64,000 bases of DNA from Klebsiella sp. RHBSTW-00484 (GTDB lineage Bacteria; Pseudomonadota; Gammaproteobacteria; Enterobacterales; Enterobacteriaceae), in NCBI RefSeq assembly GCF_013705725.1, contig NZ_CP055483.1, forward strand, positions 51,643 to 115,642, given 5' to 3'. A model generated the notes under the pieces. That model was not told the DNA's origin and did not search any database. It saw only the letters and a program-made list of their open reading frames with translations. The position numbers and the translations under genes are program-made. Shown in pieces: positions 50,231 through 60,130 of the stretch. Position 1 is the first letter of the stretch. The number at the start of each line of letters is the position of its first letter.

Positions 50231-51136
50231 CTATATTTCCATACACTTTTTATCACTTAACCCATGACTGGTTCGTCGCCGCAGATATTCCCGTGGCGAA
50301 CGATACCCCAGTGCACTATGCGGATGCCATTCGTTGTAATGTTCGAAGGCCTCCGCAAGGTTCTTTACCGCTGTTAACCCGTCGGGTTTCGGCATGATGC
50401 TGATGTAATCGCGCTTCATCGTTTTCACGAAGCTCTCTGCCATCCCGTTGCTTTCCGGGCTACGTACCGCCGTATGTTTAGGCTCCAGTCCTACCATTCT
50501 GGCGAACTGACGCGTCTGATAAGAACGGTAGGCTGAACCGTTGTCTGTCAGCCACTCAACTGGGGATGTCGGCAGGCTGTTACCGAAGCGACGCTCCACG
50601 GCACCCAGCATGACGTCCTGCACGGTTTCACTGTCATATCCACCGTTACTGGCCGCCCAGTAAAGTGCCTCGCGATCGCAACAGTCCAGAGCGAACGTGA
50701 CCCGCAGTTTTTCACCGTTATCACAGCTGAACTCGAAGCCGTCAGAGCACCACCGCTGGTTACTTTCTCCAACGGCCACTTTCCCTGTATGCGCCCGCTT
50801 CGATGGCGGTATTTCCGGTTTACGCTCAAGCAGCAGCGCATTCTGACGCATGATGCGGTATACGCGTTTGGCATTGATCACCGCCATGTCGTCAGTTTCT
50901 GATTGTCTGCGCAGCAGTGCCCATACCCGACGATAACCATAGGTGGGCAGATCGCCGATAACGGTATGGATACGGGCCAGCGCGTCAGTATCATCAGGCT
51001 TGCGCTTGCACCGACGATCCTGCCAGTCCTTCGACCGACGGGCCATGGCATGCAGTTGCGCACGTGAGACCCGGAGGCAACGACTGACAAGGCTTATTCG
51101 CCATCCTCCGGCAACAAGGGCACGTGCGCTATCCAC
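50231..51136 (-). CDS. insD: IS2-like InsD (OrfB)
   Basis: 301 aa: the HTH_21 segment [14 protein letters not shown], then [20 protein letters not shown] (first Asp), [13 protein letters not shown] (second Asp) and [20 protein letters not shown] (Glu). Active only as the OrfAB fusion made by -1 frameshifting from orfA. Confidence 0.93.
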   Translation of the reverse strand: MDSARALVAGGWRISLVSRCLRVSRAQLHAMARRSKDWQDRRCKRKPDDTDALARIHTVIGDLPTYGYRRVWALLRRQSETDDMAVINAKRVYRIMRQNALLLERKPEIPPSKRAHTGKVAVGESNQRWCSDGFEFSCDNGEKLRVTFALDCCDREALYWAASNGGYDSETVQDVMLGAVERRFGNSLPTSPVEWLTDNGSAYRSYQTRQFARMVGLEPKHTAVRSPESNGMAESFVKTMKRDYISIMPKPDGLTAVKNLAEAFEHYNEWHPHSALGYRSPREYLRRRTSHGLSDKKCMEI

Positions 51137-51459
51137 TTTTTTTGTCGGCCATATTCAACGGCTTCTTTTAGCAGCTCGTTTTCCATGGTTTTCTTGCCCA
51201 ACAGGCGCTGCAGCTCTTTAATTTGCTTCATCGCAGATGCCAGCTCCGACGCGGGCACAACCTGTTCTCCTGCGGCAACGGCTGTAAGGCTGCCTTCCTG
51301 ATACTGCTTACGCCACAGGAACAGCTGACTGGCAGCAACGCCATGCTGACGGGCGACCAGCGACACGGTCATTCCGGGCTCAAAACTCTGCTGAACAATG
51401 GCGATTTTTTCCTGAACACTTCGCCGTCTGCGCTTCTCTGGACCTAAAACATCAATCAT
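51094..51459 (-). CDS. insC: IS2-like InsC (OrfA)
   Basis: 121 aa from the [14 protein letters not shown] start at 51459: a helix-turn-helix ([21 protein letters not shown]) and a leucine-zipper-like helix ([20 protein letters not shown]). Overlaps orfB by 43 bp, where the programmed frameshift occurs. Confidence 0.93.
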   Translation of the reverse strand: MIDVLGPEKRRRRSVQEKIAIVQQSFEPGMTVSLVARQHGVAASQLFLWRKQYQEGSLTAVAAGEQVVPASELASAMKQIKELQRLLGKKTMENELLKEAVEYGRQKKWIAHVPLLPEDGE

Positions 51460-51550
51460 TCGGACTCCAACGACTAGTCTAAAAACTAGTATTAAGACTA
51501 TCACTAACTTAAGTGATACCAACTGTCTGGAGATTCAGGGGGCCAGTCTA

Positions 51551-51939
51551 TCAACAACCACGGCAAGATACAGCCAGCCTTCGTGGGTCCTGATGTAGGT
51601 TATGTCCGTTACCCAACGCTCATCCGGAGCATCCGGATTGAACTGTCGCTGGAGCCTGTTGGGCGACACGATACTGGCCTCGCCTTTACGTGCCCGCGGG
51701 CTCCGGTATCCGACCTGAGCCTTTATCCCGACACGTTTCATCAGTCGCCAGACCCTGTTCACTCCGCACTGTTGCCCGCTGTCACGCAGATCCAGATGGA
51801 TTTTGCGATAACCATAGACGCATCCCGATTCCAGCCAGAACTGTTTAATCTGTCCTGTCAGTCTCAGGTCTGCCTGATGGCGTTGTGAATGCGGCTGCTG
51901 AAGCCAGGCGTAAAAACCACTGGGATGAACATCCAGCAC
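51551..51939 (-). pseudogene. IS3-family OrfB, N-terminal part
   Basis: VHPSGFYAWLQQPHS, CVYGYRKIHLDLRDSG and the first Asp segment RWVTDITYIRTHEGWLYLAV, then interrupted by the IS2-like element. Confidence 0.88.
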
Positions 51940-51995
51940 CCGACAGAGCAGGCGAACAGGCCAGCAACAGGTGTTGTCACGGATAAAGGCGTACC

Positions 51996-52280
51996 TCAGT
52001 CGGACAGCTTTGCGAAGTACGCCGCGGCTTTTTTTAATATGTCCCGTTCGTCGGTAACCCGCTTCAGCTCTTTCTGGAGACGGCGGATCTCGGCCTGAGC
52101 ATCTGACTGTTCTTTATTTGTGGAAGAATCCGGACCGTACTTCTTTATCCAGGCGTAAAGGCTGTGGGTGGTGATATCGAGACGTGTTGCAACGCTGGCA
52201 ACAGAATAACCGCGATCAACAACCTGTTTGACTGCTTCAGTTTTAAACTCTTCGGGATAACGCTTACCGCTCATGGGCAC
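51996..52280 (-). CDS. IS3-family OrfA
   Basis: 94 aa with a helix-turn-helix (RGYSVASVATRLDITTHSLY) and a coiled C-terminal helix (EIRRLQKELKRVTDERDILK). Intact; would normally frameshift into orfB. Confidence 0.9.
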   Translation of the reverse strand: MPMSGKRYPEEFKTEAVKQVVDRGYSVASVATRLDITTHSLYAWIKKYGPDSSTNKEQSDAQAEIRRLQKELKRVTDERDILKKAAAYFAKLSD

Positions 52281-52377
52281 CTCTCTTTAAGCCATCTTAA
52301 ATGACTCTGAGGTGTCTGTTAAACCCGTGGCGATTCAGTATACTTTTCCTATAAATATCTGACTAACTGAAAAGATT

Positions 52378-52770
52378 ATGCGTCAACTTATGGGAAGATT
52401 ATTTAATGTAATATTCATATCGCTTATATACACGGGGATAGTAATTATTCTTGATGCAGTTGCCATCTACTATTTCAAACTGAATGCCCCTGTCACCATC
52501 GTAGTGACTACGTTTCTGGTATTATTCGGTTTATCGTTTGCATACGTAGATACCACAAAGCGATCAGAACGGCACTTTGCCGAGCGGCGTAAAGCACAGG
52601 CGCAGGGCGCGACATTTTCGATGATGTGGGATGCCCTTGATTCAGATGCTAAACAGCTTTTTTACCAAAAAATTGATGTGGAAAGTGCATCCAGCGAGTT
52701 TAAGTCCAGATACCAGCAATTGCAGAACGAAATCAGTTACTGGGACAAGGAGATAGAGCGTCTACGTTAA
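52378..52770 (+). CDS. Unknown membrane protein, 130 aa
   Basis: Two membrane helices near the N-terminus (LFNVIFISLIYTGIVIILDA and VTIVVTTFLVLFGLSFAYV), then a basic linker and a helical, charged cytoplasmic part ending SYWDKEIERL. No known domain recognised. It stands alone between an IS3 element and a toxin-antitoxin pair. Confidence 0.6.
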   Translation: MRQLMGRLFNVIFISLIYTGIVIILDAVAIYYFKLNAPVTIVVTTFLVLFGLSFAYVDTTKRSERHFAERRKAQAQGATFSMMWDALDSDAKQLFYQKIDVESASSEFKSRYQQLQNEISYWDKEIERLR

Positions 52771-53125
52771 TCAGATTAACAGTGACTGGGTGGGCCGCAA
52801 GGCACTACCCCCATTTTTTCCTTAATGTCGATAATGTCACACTCCATGCAGAGCAGAAAAAATCCCGTCTAATAATTCAACGGCTCGTTTATCAACTCTT
52901 TGCCAAGGACTCCGAGTCGCTACATTACGTCCGAGAAATAAAGCTCTTGGTCATTAACGCATGTGCAGGCATAAACTCTGGGTTATATCGACTGGCGGAG
53001 TTGCTCGCCAATGGTTGCAGTCAGGAATTAGCAATGACTGCTTGTGGCACACAGCGGAGAAGCAAATGAGATGGTTGTCCGCAGACTCCTGGAGTCGATT
53101 AAAAAATCAGAATACAGAAAACCAT
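52771..53125. other. Stretch without supported gene
   Basis: A plus-strand frame at 52782-53069 exists but has no recognisable domain and a weak start. It may be decayed backbone sequence. Confidence 0.35.
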
Positions 53126-53608
53126 TCAGACTTTTATCGGGAATAACAATGTCAGCGTGTTGACTATGGAAGGCTCAAAGCCAAAACGGGTGTAAAAACA
53201 TTTAACTTCTTCATTCAGCGCATGCACGGCCAGTGCTCTCACCCCGACCTGAAAGGCAATGTTTTGCGCACGGTATATAGCATCCTTAAGAAGTGCGGCA
53301 CCAAGCCCATTCCCGGACCAGGCCTGGTCGATGGCAAGCCGTCCCAGGACAATGACCGGAATGACTTCAGGCGCGTTGCGTCTATAGGCCCCAGGCACTG
53401 TGTTACGGTGGACGCTACCCGAAGATAAACAATAATAACCGATGACCCGGTTCGAGTTTTCTGCGCAGACGACATAGACACGGGAAATGCCGGTACTGTG
53501 GTTTCTGAGAGCCTTCTTCTTTAACCACTCATTAAGGGCAGGCTCCTGGCAGCAGAACTCAGCGATGTTATGTTCAGCCGTCAGGGATTCAGGCGCTCTC
53601 ATTCCCAT
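53126..53608 (-). CDS. kacT: GNAT toxin, KacT/AtaT/TacT family
   Basis: A 160-aa GNAT acetyltransferase: LGRLAIDQAWSGNGLGAALLKD (acetyl-CoA binding motif A) and ECKCFYTRFGF-like VKCFYTRFGFEPS with the catalytic Tyr. Overlaps the antitoxin gene by 10 bp. Members acetylate aminoacyl-tRNA and stop translation. The symbol follows the K. pneumoniae KacAT system; identity to it is inferred. Confidence 0.85.
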   Translation of the reverse strand: MGMRAPESLTAEHNIAEFCCQEPALNEWLKKKALRNHSTGISRVYVVCAENSNRVIGYYCLSSGSVHRNTVPGAYRRNAPEVIPVIVLGRLAIDQAWSGNGLGAALLKDAIYRAQNIAFQVGVRALAVHALNEEVKCFYTRFGFEPSIVNTLTLLFPIKV

Positions 53609-53877
53609 GGTGATTTGCGGTTCATCAGGTTATCGATTCGCGCCTGGCGCTCCGGCGTTATTGGGGCGTCAAGCTCTTCAATAAACGCCTCAAACTGATT
53701 GTCATTGAGGAGGAACAGTCGTTGATCAAGTAGAATGTCCTGTGCTTCCCTGCAGGCAACCTCAAGCATAAAATCAGTCCGTGATTTTGAGACCAGGCTT
53801 GCGGCCATGTCGATCAGGTCACGCTGTGATGTTTTGGCCCGGATATTGATCGGAGCTTCACGAACGTCTGGTTTCAT
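53599..53877 (-). CDS. kacA: DUF1778 antitoxin, KacA-like
   Basis: A 92-aa ribbon-helix-helix antitoxin: APINIRAKTSQRDLIDMAAS, then KSRTDFMLEVACREAQDILL and a C-terminal toxin-binding tail (LDAPITPERQARIDNLMN). First gene of the pair. Binds the operator at 53918-53942 and neutralises the toxin. Confidence 0.86.
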   Translation of the reverse strand: MKPDVREAPINIRAKTSQRDLIDMAASLVSKSRTDFMLEVACREAQDILLDQRLFLLNDNQFEAFIEELDAPITPERQARIDNLMNRKSPWE

Positions 53878-53917
53878 AGATACCTCATGTTTAGCAGATT
53901 TATATACGATTATAGCC

Positions 53918-53942
53918 TTTGTATATAGAAACGCTATACAAA
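53918..53942. promoter_or_regulatory. Operator palindrome of the kacAT-type pair
   Basis: TTTGTATA and TATACAAA separated by 9 bp, about 40 bp upstream of the antitoxin start. A typical ribbon-helix-helix operator. Confidence 0.7.
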
Positions 53943-54291
53943 TCTGTCATGCTTTCGTCGGTTAGAAACACAAGCCGCGTTGTATCATCATGCATCATTC
54001 AGGACTGATAAAGTTATATCCAACTGATAATGTCATCGAGCTGCTGGTTGTCAGTTGGCCGCAGTTTTAAAAACAGCTGCAGCGACGTAGTCCTGCATTT
54101 TCTCGGTTGAAGAGCCGACACCATCAACTGATCCCATTCCCTGCCTGCCATAATCTGTCAGCACTCTTCTGCCGCTGCCGGTAAAAACTGCTTTGCTTCG
54201 ATACTCATAAACTTTCTCCATGATTCAGTCACACGTCAGGCCCATATGTAAAGTGGGGTCAGACGCTTGAGAACAAGCCGGTTATTCGCAT
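53943..54291. other. Stretch without supported gene
   Basis: Contains decayed-looking plasmid sequence. No frame longer than 60 codons is convincing. Confidence 0.35.
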
Positions 54292-54660
54292 TCAGAGAGA
54301 GGGGATCTCTGAGTATTTATCCATAGTTCGTTTTTTATCGATACGTATCTGTCGCCACGCCTGAAAGTCCGGGCGTGTTTCCGCCATCCTGACGACTTCA
54401 ACAGAGAAAACCTTATATTTGCCCTGCTGCAGGGGTACGCCAAGCCAGCGGCGTATGGCGGCATCTGTCCACAAACGGGAGTTATTAAGTCTGTAGACGG
54501 TGATCCATTTTTCTGACCATGCATCAAATTTCTGGCATCGCAGCTGATACCGTCGCTCTTCTTCCCGTCTTTTCCAGTCGCTGTCTACAGCAAACTTTCG
54601 GTGACCAACAAAAATCCCCTGGACTTTGCCCATGCCCGCTATCCACTGGAATGTCGTCAT
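54292..54660 (-). CDS. Unknown 122-aa basic protein
   Basis: ATG at 54660. A basic, Trp-rich N-terminal half (KRREEERRYQLRCQKFDAWS) and AAIRRWLGVPLQQGKYKVFS in the middle. No known motif recognised. It starts 15 bp from the transposon repeat at 54675, so it may have been cut at its 5' side. Confidence 0.45.
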   Translation of the reverse strand: MTTFQWIAGMGKVQGIFVGHRKFAVDSDWKRREEERRYQLRCQKFDAWSEKWITVYRLNNSRLWTDAAIRRWLGVPLQQGKYKVFSVEVVRMAETRPDFQAWRQIRIDKKRTMDKYSEIPSL

Positions 54661-54674
54661 TTCCCACGGTATCA

Positions 54675-54712
54675 GGGGTCCGCTTGGAAAACGGAAAAAA
54701 TCCCACGCTAAG
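54675..54712. repeat. Tn3-family terminal inverted repeat at left of ars genes
   Basis: 38 bp, starting GGGGTCCGCTTGGAAAACGG and ending TCCCACGCTAAG. The GGGG end faces away from the ars genes, so ars is inside. The same repeat, split, is found as an outer half at 39009 and an inner half at 10760. Confidence 0.88.
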
Positions 54713-54936
54713 GTGATTTATTGTTCATTGTATGGTGCTGCCTTACTTATCAGTACCCTATCGTTAAACTTTTTCTTTTCACAACAAAGATGAAATTTTG
54801 CCCGTATTGCCCCGACTCTGTTGTTCCTGTTATCTACCAATGAAGAATTAACACTAAACGAATTCGATATAACATATATGTTTTTGACTTCCTGGTTTAG
54901 AAGCGCGACACTATTCATTCAACGCAGGAGGTCACG

Positions 54937-55290
54937 ATGTCATCAATTTCACCCCTACAACTCTTTAAAAGCCTGTCCGATGAAACCCGTCTGGGTATCG
55001 TCCTTCTCCTCAAAGAGATGGGTGAACTATGCGTATGCGATCTCTGCACGGCGCTGGAACAGTCGCAGCCTAAGATCTCCCGTCATCTGGCGATGCTACG
55101 TGAAAGCGGATTGTTGCTGGATCGCAAGAATGGGAAATGGGTTCACTACCGCTTATCTCCGCATATTCCTTCATGGGCTGCTCAGGTTATTGAGCAGGCC
55201 TGGTTAAGCCAACAGGACGACGTACAGGCTATCGCCCATAAGCTGGCATCAGCTAACTGCTCTGGTAGCGGCAAGGCTGTCTGCATCTAA
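54937..55290 (+). CDS. arsR: Arsenite-responsive repressor ArsR
   Basis: A 117-aa winged helix-turn-helix repressor with ELCVCDLCTALEQSQPKISR: the two cysteines in CVCDLC bind As(III) at the start of the recognition helix. GGAGG precedes the ATG. It controls the operon from an AT-rich partly palindromic site near 54864-54890. Confidence 0.95.
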   Translation: MSSISPLQLFKSLSDETRLGIVLLLKEMGELCVCDLCTALEQSQPKISRHLAMLRESGLLLDRKNGKWVHYRLSPHIPSWAAQVIEQAWLSQQDDVQAIAHKLASANCSGSGKAVCI

Positions 55291-55337
55291 AAAATTTGCC
55301 TGAACATATATGATTTTTCAAATGTGAGGTGTTCATG

Positions 55338-55700
55338 ATGAAAACGTTAACGGTGTTTGACCCGGCTATGTGTTGCAGTACCGGCGTCTGCGGTACAGAT
55401 ATTGATCAGGTTCTGGTTGATTTTTCTGCGGATGTACAGTGGCTAAAACAGCGTGAAATTCAGGTTGATCGTTATAACCTGGCACAGCAACCCATGAGCT
55501 TTGTACAGAACGAAAAAGCCAAAGCATTCCTTGAGGCATCCGGGGCTGAAGGGCTTCCATTGTTGTTGCTGGATGGAGAAATGGTGATGGCGGGGCGTTA
55601 TCCGAAACGCTCAGAGCTGGCCCGCTGGTTCGGAATACCGCTGGAGAAAGTAGGATTAGCATCTAAAAGCTGCTGCGGTGGTAATACTTCTTGTTGCTGA
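55338..55700 (+). CDS. arsD: Arsenite chaperone ArsD
   Basis: A 120-aa metallochaperone. Cys12, Cys13 and Cys18 in PAMCCSTGVC bind As(III) and pass it to ArsA; the C-terminal CysCys pairs (SCCGGNTSCC) are also present. Start at 55338 (or 55335) after GAGG. Confidence 0.94.
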   Translation: MKTLTVFDPAMCCSTGVCGTDIDQVLVDFSADVQWLKQREIQVDRYNLAQQPMSFVQNEKAKAFLEASGAEGLPLLLLDGEMVMAGRYPKRSELARWFGIPLEKVGLASKSCCGGNTSCC

Positions 55701-55716
55701 AATGTCAGGAGGACAT

Positions 55717-57468
55717 ATGAAATTTTTACAGAATATCCCACCTTACCTGTTTTTTACCGGTAAAGGGGGCGTCGGTAAAACCTCTATTTCCTGTGCCACC
55801 GCTATCAGCCTGGCGGAACAAGGCAAGCGGGTTTTGCTTGTCAGCACCGATCCGGCTTCAAACGTAGGCCAGGTGTTCAGCCAGACTATTGGCAATACCA
55901 TTCTGCCGGTGGCCTCTGTACCGGGTCTTTCAGCGCTGGAAATTGATCCTCAGGCCGCCGCCCAGGAATATCGGGCCAGAATCGTTGATCCTATCAAAGG
56001 CATTCTGCCGGATGATGTCGTTAACAGTATTAACGAACAGCTCTCTGGTGCATGTACCACCGAAATTGCAGCTTTTGATGAATTTACCGGTCTGTTGACT
56101 GACGCATCATTATTGACCCGCTTTGACCATATTATCTTTGATACCGCGCCAACCGGTCACACTATTCGTCTTCTCCAGTTGCCCGGTGCGTGGAGTAGCT
56201 TCATTGAGAGCAATCCTGATGGTGCTTCCTGTCTTGGCCCGATGGCAGGGCTGGAGAAACAGCGTGAGCAGTATTCACACGCCGTCCAGGCATTGTCTGA
56301 TCCGGATCGTACGAGGCTGGTTTTAGTGGCTCGACTGCAAAAATCAACGCTTCAGGAAGTCGCCCGTACTCATGATGAGCTTGCGGCGATAGGTCTCAAA
56401 AATCAGTATCTGGTCATCAACGGCGTGTTACCTGAGACAGAAGCAGTCAACGATACCCTGGCGGCTGCAATATGGGGCCGGGAGCAGGAGGCGCTGGCAA
56501 GTCTTCCCGCTGGTCTGGACGCTCTCCCTACTGACACATTATTCCTTCAACCAGTGAATATGGTCGGTGTGTCTGCTTTAAGGGGACTTCTCACCTCCCA
56601 ACCTGAGACGGCTTCATTTGCTGAAGTGTCCGCCCTGCAAAAACCAGCGATATCGTCGTTGTCTGCTCTGGTTGATGAGATTGCCCTTAATGAACACGGC
56701 CTGATTATGCTGATGGGTAAAGGTGGCGTGGGTAAAACAACCATGGCTGCGGCCATTGCAGTCAGACTGGCCGAAATGGGATTTGATGTGCATCTCACGA
56801 CGTCAGATCCTGCTGCACACCTGAGCACAACCCTCAATGGAAGCCTCAATAACCTGCAGGTCAGCAGAATCGACCCTCATGATGAAACAGAACGTTATCG
56901 CCAGCATGTCCTTGAAACGAAAGGACGTGACCTGGATGAAGCGGGGAAACATCTGCTGGAAGAGGATTTACGCTCTCCGTGTACCGAAGAGATTGCTGTG
57001 TTCCAGGCCTTCTCACGGGTGATCCGTGAAGCGGGTAAACGGTTTGTCGTCATGGATACGGCACCGACAGGACATACATTGTTGCTGCTTGATGCTACCG
57101 GGGCATACCACCGGGAGATAGCAAAGAAAATGGGAGATAAAGGCCATTTCTCTACGCCAATGATGCAGCTTCAGGATCCGGAAAGAACAAAAGTATTACT
57201 GGTCACTCTGCCGGAAACGACCCCCGTTCTTGAGGCTGCAAATTTACAAGCCGATCTTGAACGTGCCGGGATTCATCCATGGGGCTGGATTATCAATAAC
57301 AGTCTTTCCATCGCTGAAACCCGTTCACCGCTGCTTCGTCAGCGCGCGCAGCAGGAACTGCCTCAAATCGAGGCTGTAAAGAACCAGCATGCTACCCGTG
57401 TTGCACTGGTTCCTGTTCTTGCGGCAGAGCCAACCGGTATAGACAAACTCAAACAGCTCGCAGGTTAA
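55717..57468 (+). CDS. arsA: Arsenite-stimulated ATPase ArsA
   Basis: 583 aa in two homologous halves, each with a P-loop ([10 protein letters not shown] at 14-23; [10 protein letters not shown] in the second half) and a DTAPTGHT signature. The metal-site cysteines are in [20 protein letters not shown] and [10 protein letters not shown]. It couples ATP hydrolysis to efflux through ArsB. Start at 55717 after AGGAGG. Confidence 0.96.
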   Translation: MKFLQNIPPYLFFTGKGGVGKTSISCATAISLAEQGKRVLLVSTDPASNVGQVFSQTIGNTILPVASVPGLSALEIDPQAAAQEYRARIVDPIKGILPDDVVNSINEQLSGACTTEIAAFDEFTGLLTDASLLTRFDHIIFDTAPTGHTIRLLQLPGAWSSFIESNPDGASCLGPMAGLEKQREQYSHAVQALSDPDRTRLVLVARLQKSTLQEVARTHDELAAIGLKNQYLVINGVLPETEAVNDTLAAAIWGREQEALASLPAGLDALPTDTLFLQPVNMVGVSALRGLLTSQPETASFAEVSALQKPAISSLSALVDEIALNEHGLIMLMGKGGVGKTTMAAAIAVRLAEMGFDVHLTTSDPAAHLSTTLNGSLNNLQVSRIDPHDETERYRQHVLETKGRDLDEAGKHLLEEDLRSPCTEEIAVFQAFSRVIREAGKRFVVMDTAPTGHTLLLLDATGAYHREIAKKMGDKGHFSTPMMQLQDPERTKVLLVTLPETTPVLEAANLQADLERAGIHPWGWIINNSLSIAETRSPLLRQRAQQELPQIEAVKNQHATRVALVPVLAAEPTGIDKLKQLAG

Positions 57469-57514
57469 TTTTTACTATATACAGGGCAGTCATGCTGCCC
57501 TGTCAGGAGGTTTT

Positions 57515-58804
57515 ATGTTACTGGCAGGAGCAATTTTCATCCTGACCATCGTGTTGGTTATCTGGCAGCCGAAGGGGTTAGGGATTGGCTGGAGCGCCAT
57601 ATTTGGCGCAATACTGGCACTCATATCTGGGGTAGTACACATTACCGACATTCTGGTGGTATGGAATATCGTCTGGAACGCCACAGCAACCTTTATTGCC
57701 GTGATTATCATCAGTTTGCTGCTGGATGAGTCTGGCTTTTTTGAATGGGCAGCATTGCATGTTTCCCGCTGGGGAAATGGCCGGGGTCGCCTGCTGTTTA
57801 CTTATATCGTTCTGCTCGGTGCTGCGGTAGCAGCGCTATTTGCCAATGATGGTGCAGCTCTCATCCTGACGCCGATCGTGATTGCCATGTTGCTGGCTCT
57901 GGGATTCAGTAAAAGCACCACGCTGGCATTTGTAATGGCTGCAGGGTTTATTGCCGATACCGCCAGCCTGCCGCTGATTGTGTCGAACCTGGTCAATATT
58001 GTTTCTGCTGACTTCTTCCATCTGGGCTTCACGGAATATGCTTCCGTGATGGTGCCTGTGGATATTGCCGCCATTATTGCCACGCTGGTGATGCTGCATC
58101 TGTTTTTCCGCAAAGATATCCCCCCGACCTATGATCTGAACCGACTGAAAGAACCTGCTCTTGCTATCAAAGATCCGGCGACGTTCAGAACGGGCTGGAT
58201 TGTATTAATCCTTCTGCTGGCAGGTTTTTTTGTGCTTGAGCCGCTGGGTATTCCTGTCAGCGCTATTGCAGCTGTGGGTGCTGCTATCCTCTTTGTCGTG
58301 GCTAAAAGAGGTCATGCCATTAACACCGGTAAAGTCCTGCGTGGTGCACCGTGGCAGATTGTGATTTTCTCACTGGGAATGTATCTGGTTGTGTATGGGT
58401 TGCGTAATGCCGGGCTGACAGAATACCTCTCTGACGTGTTGAATTTACTTGCAGACAAAGGGCTTTTGGCGGCCACATTTGGCACGGGATTCCTGACAGC
58501 ATTCCTGTCATCCATCATGAACAACATGCCTACTGTATTGATTGGCGCATTGTCGATCGATGGCAGCACCGCATCGGGTGTCATCAAAGAAGCAATGATT
58601 TATGCCAATGTCATCGGTTGCGATCTGGGACCTAAAATTACGCCTATTGGTAGCCTGGCAACGCTACTCTGGCTGCATGTACTTTCACAGAAGAAGATGA
58701 CAATCACCTGGGGATACTATTTTCGCACCGGGATTATCATGACTCTGCCTGTGCTGTTTGTAACGCTGGCCGCGCTGGCGCTACGTCTCTCTTTCACTTT
58801 GTAA
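57515..58804 (+). CDS. arsB: Arsenite efflux permease ArsB
   Basis: A 429-aa inner-membrane permease with about 12 helices, near-identical in pattern to E. coli/R773 ArsB ([60 protein letters not shown]). Exports As(III) and Sb(III) alone or with ArsA. Confidence 0.96.
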   Translation: MLLAGAIFILTIVLVIWQPKGLGIGWSAIFGAILALISGVVHITDILVVWNIVWNATATFIAVIIISLLLDESGFFEWAALHVSRWGNGRGRLLFTYIVLLGAAVAALFANDGAALILTPIVIAMLLALGFSKSTTLAFVMAAGFIADTASLPLIVSNLVNIVSADFFHLGFTEYASVMVPVDIAAIIATLVMLHLFFRKDIPPTYDLNRLKEPALAIKDPATFRTGWIVLILLLAGFFVLEPLGIPVSAIAAVGAAILFVVAKRGHAINTGKVLRGAPWQIVIFSLGMYLVVYGLRNAGLTEYLSDVLNLLADKGLLAATFGTGFLTAFLSSIMNNMPTVLIGALSIDGSTASGVIKEAMIYANVIGCDLGPKITPIGSLATLLWLHVLSQKKMTITWGYYFRTGIIMTLPVLFVTLAALALRLSFTL

Positions 58805-58816
58805 TGAGATACTGAT

Positions 58817-59242
58817 ATGAGCAACATTACCATTTATCACAACCCAGCCTGCGGCACCTCTCGCAACACGCTTGAGATGATCCGCAACAGCGGTACAGAG
58901 CCGACCGTTATTCATTATCTTGAGACACCACCATCACGCGATGAACTGGTTAAACTTATTGCGGATATGGGGATCACAGTACGAGCGCTGCTGCGTAAGA
59001 ATGTCGAGCCTTTTGAAGCATTAGGGCTGGCGGAAGACCGCTTTACTGACGAGCAGTTAATCGACTTTATGTTACAGCATCCTATTCTGATTAACCGCCC
59101 GATTGTGGTGACGCCACTGGGGACCCGGCTGTGTCGTCCTTCAGAAGTGGTGCTGGATATTCTTCCGGATGCACAAAAACACGCGTTCACCAAAGAAGAT
59201 GGTGAAAAAGTCGTTGATGATGCAGGTAAACGACTGAAATGA
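58817..59242 (+). CDS. arsC: Glutaredoxin-dependent arsenate reductase ArsC
   Basis: 141 aa with the catalytic Cys12 in HNPACGTSRN and the arginines in VRALLRKN, INRPIVVTP and TRLCRPSE that hold arsenate. Reduces As(V) to As(III) for ArsB. Twelve bases after arsB. Confidence 0.95.
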   Translation: MSNITIYHNPACGTSRNTLEMIRNSGTEPTVIHYLETPPSRDELVKLIADMGITVRALLRKNVEPFEALGLAEDRFTDEQLIDFMLQHPILINRPIVVTPLGTRLCRPSEVVLDILPDAQKHAFTKEDGEKVVDDAGKRLK

Positions 59243-59247
59243 ATCCT

Positions 59248-59273
59248 AAGGGGCATTTGCCCCTTTATATTTT
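59248..59273 (+). terminator. Terminator of the ars operon
   Basis: Hairpin AAGGGGC/GCCCCTT followed by TATATTTT, six bases after the arsC stop. Confidence 0.85.
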
Positions 59274-59376
59274 ACTTTGCCAGCCACCCTTGATGATGCT
59301 TTCCATAGCGACATTATTCTGGGTAATGCTGCCAACTTACTGATTTAGTGTATGATGGTGATTTTAAGGTGCTTGC

Positions 59377-59653
59377 GTGGCTTCCATTTCCATCAGATGT
59401 CCTTCCTGCTCCGCTACTGAAGGCGTGGTGCGAACGGCAAAAGCACTGCCGAACATCAGCGCTATCTCTGCTCTCATTGCCGTAAAACATGGCAACTACA
59501 GTTCACTTACACCGCCTCTCAGCCCGGTACGCACCAGAAAATCATTGATATGGCCATGAATGGCGTCGGATGTCGCGCCAGTGCACGCATTATGGGCGTT
59601 GGCCTCAACACGGTTTTACGTCACTTAAAAAACTCAGGCCGCAGTCGGTAACC
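59377..59653 (+). pseudogene. insA: IS1 InsA, frameshifted
   Basis: Begins [19 protein letters not shown], then one T is missing compared with copy 1 (GTGCGAACG for GTGCGTAACG), which shifts the frame. The element is therefore probably not autonomous. Confidence 0.85.
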
Positions 59654-60073
59654 TCGCGCATACAACCGGGCAGTGATGTGATTGTCTGCGCTGAAATGGA
59701 CGAACAGTGGGGCTACGTCGGTGCTAAATCACGTCAGCGCTGGCTGTTTTACGCGTATGACAGGATACGGAGGACGGTTGTGGCGCACGTCTTCGGTGAA
59801 CGCACTCTGGCCACACTGGAGCGTCTTCTGAGCCTGCTGTCGGCCTTTGAGGTCGTGGTATGGATGACGGATGGCTGGCCGCTGTATGAATCCCGCCTGA
59901 AGGGAAAGCTGCACGTTATCAGCAAGCGTTACACTCAGCGCATTGAGCGACATAACCTGAATCTGAGACAACATCTGGCAAGGCTGGGACGGAAGTCACT
60001 GTCGTTCTCAAAATCGGTGGAGCTGCATGACAAGGTCATCGGGCATTATCTGAACATAAAACACTATCAGTAA
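59570..60073 (+). CDS. insB: IS1 InsB
   Basis: A 167-aa DDE part: [26 protein letters not shown] and [20 protein letters not shown]. Complete frame, but InsAB' production needs a functional insA frame upstream. Confidence 0.9.
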   Translation: MSRQCTHYGRWPQHGFTSLKKLRPQSVTSRIQPGSDVIVCAEMDEQWGYVGAKSRQRWLFYAYDRIRRTVVAHVFGERTLATLERLLSLLSAFEVVVWMTDGWPLYESRLKGKLHVISKRYTQRIERHNLNLRQHLARLGRKSLSFSKSVELHDKVIGHYLNIKHYQ

Positions 60074-60106
60074 GTTGGAGTCATTACCGAAAACCGCGCC
60101 TTATAT

Positions 60107-60130
60107 CCCCGCCCTGAAGGTCGGGGTTTT
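60107..60130 (+). terminator. Intrinsic terminator
   Basis: CCCCGCCCTGAAGGTCGGGG followed by TTTT, just beyond IS1. Confidence 0.7.

Larger units (their letters stand above)
50220..51550 (-). mobile_element. IS2-like element
   Basis: 1331 bp, the length of IS2, with a perfect 5-bp target duplication TCAAC (50215-50219 and 51551-51555). A recent, clean insertion. Confidence 0.93.
49773..52337 (-). mobile_element. IS3-family element interrupted by an IS2-like element
   Basis: Termini TGAATCGCCACGG at 49773 and the inverse at 52337. Without the 1331-bp IS2-like insertion and its 5-bp duplication it measures about 1229 bp. orfA is intact; orfB is split. Confidence 0.85.
59322..60088 (+). mobile_element. 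IS1 (copy 2), 767 bp
   Basis: Starts GGTAATGCTGCCAACTTACT and ends CTCCAACTTA-complement. One base short of the usual 768 because of a deletion in insA. Flanks (ATTATTCTG and GAAAACCGC) do not match, so neighbouring DNA was deleted after insertion. Confidence 0.92.

Noticed and set aside
52782..53069. 95-codon plus-strand frame
   Set aside because: Weak GTG start, no domain, no conserved context; kept only as unassigned sequence.
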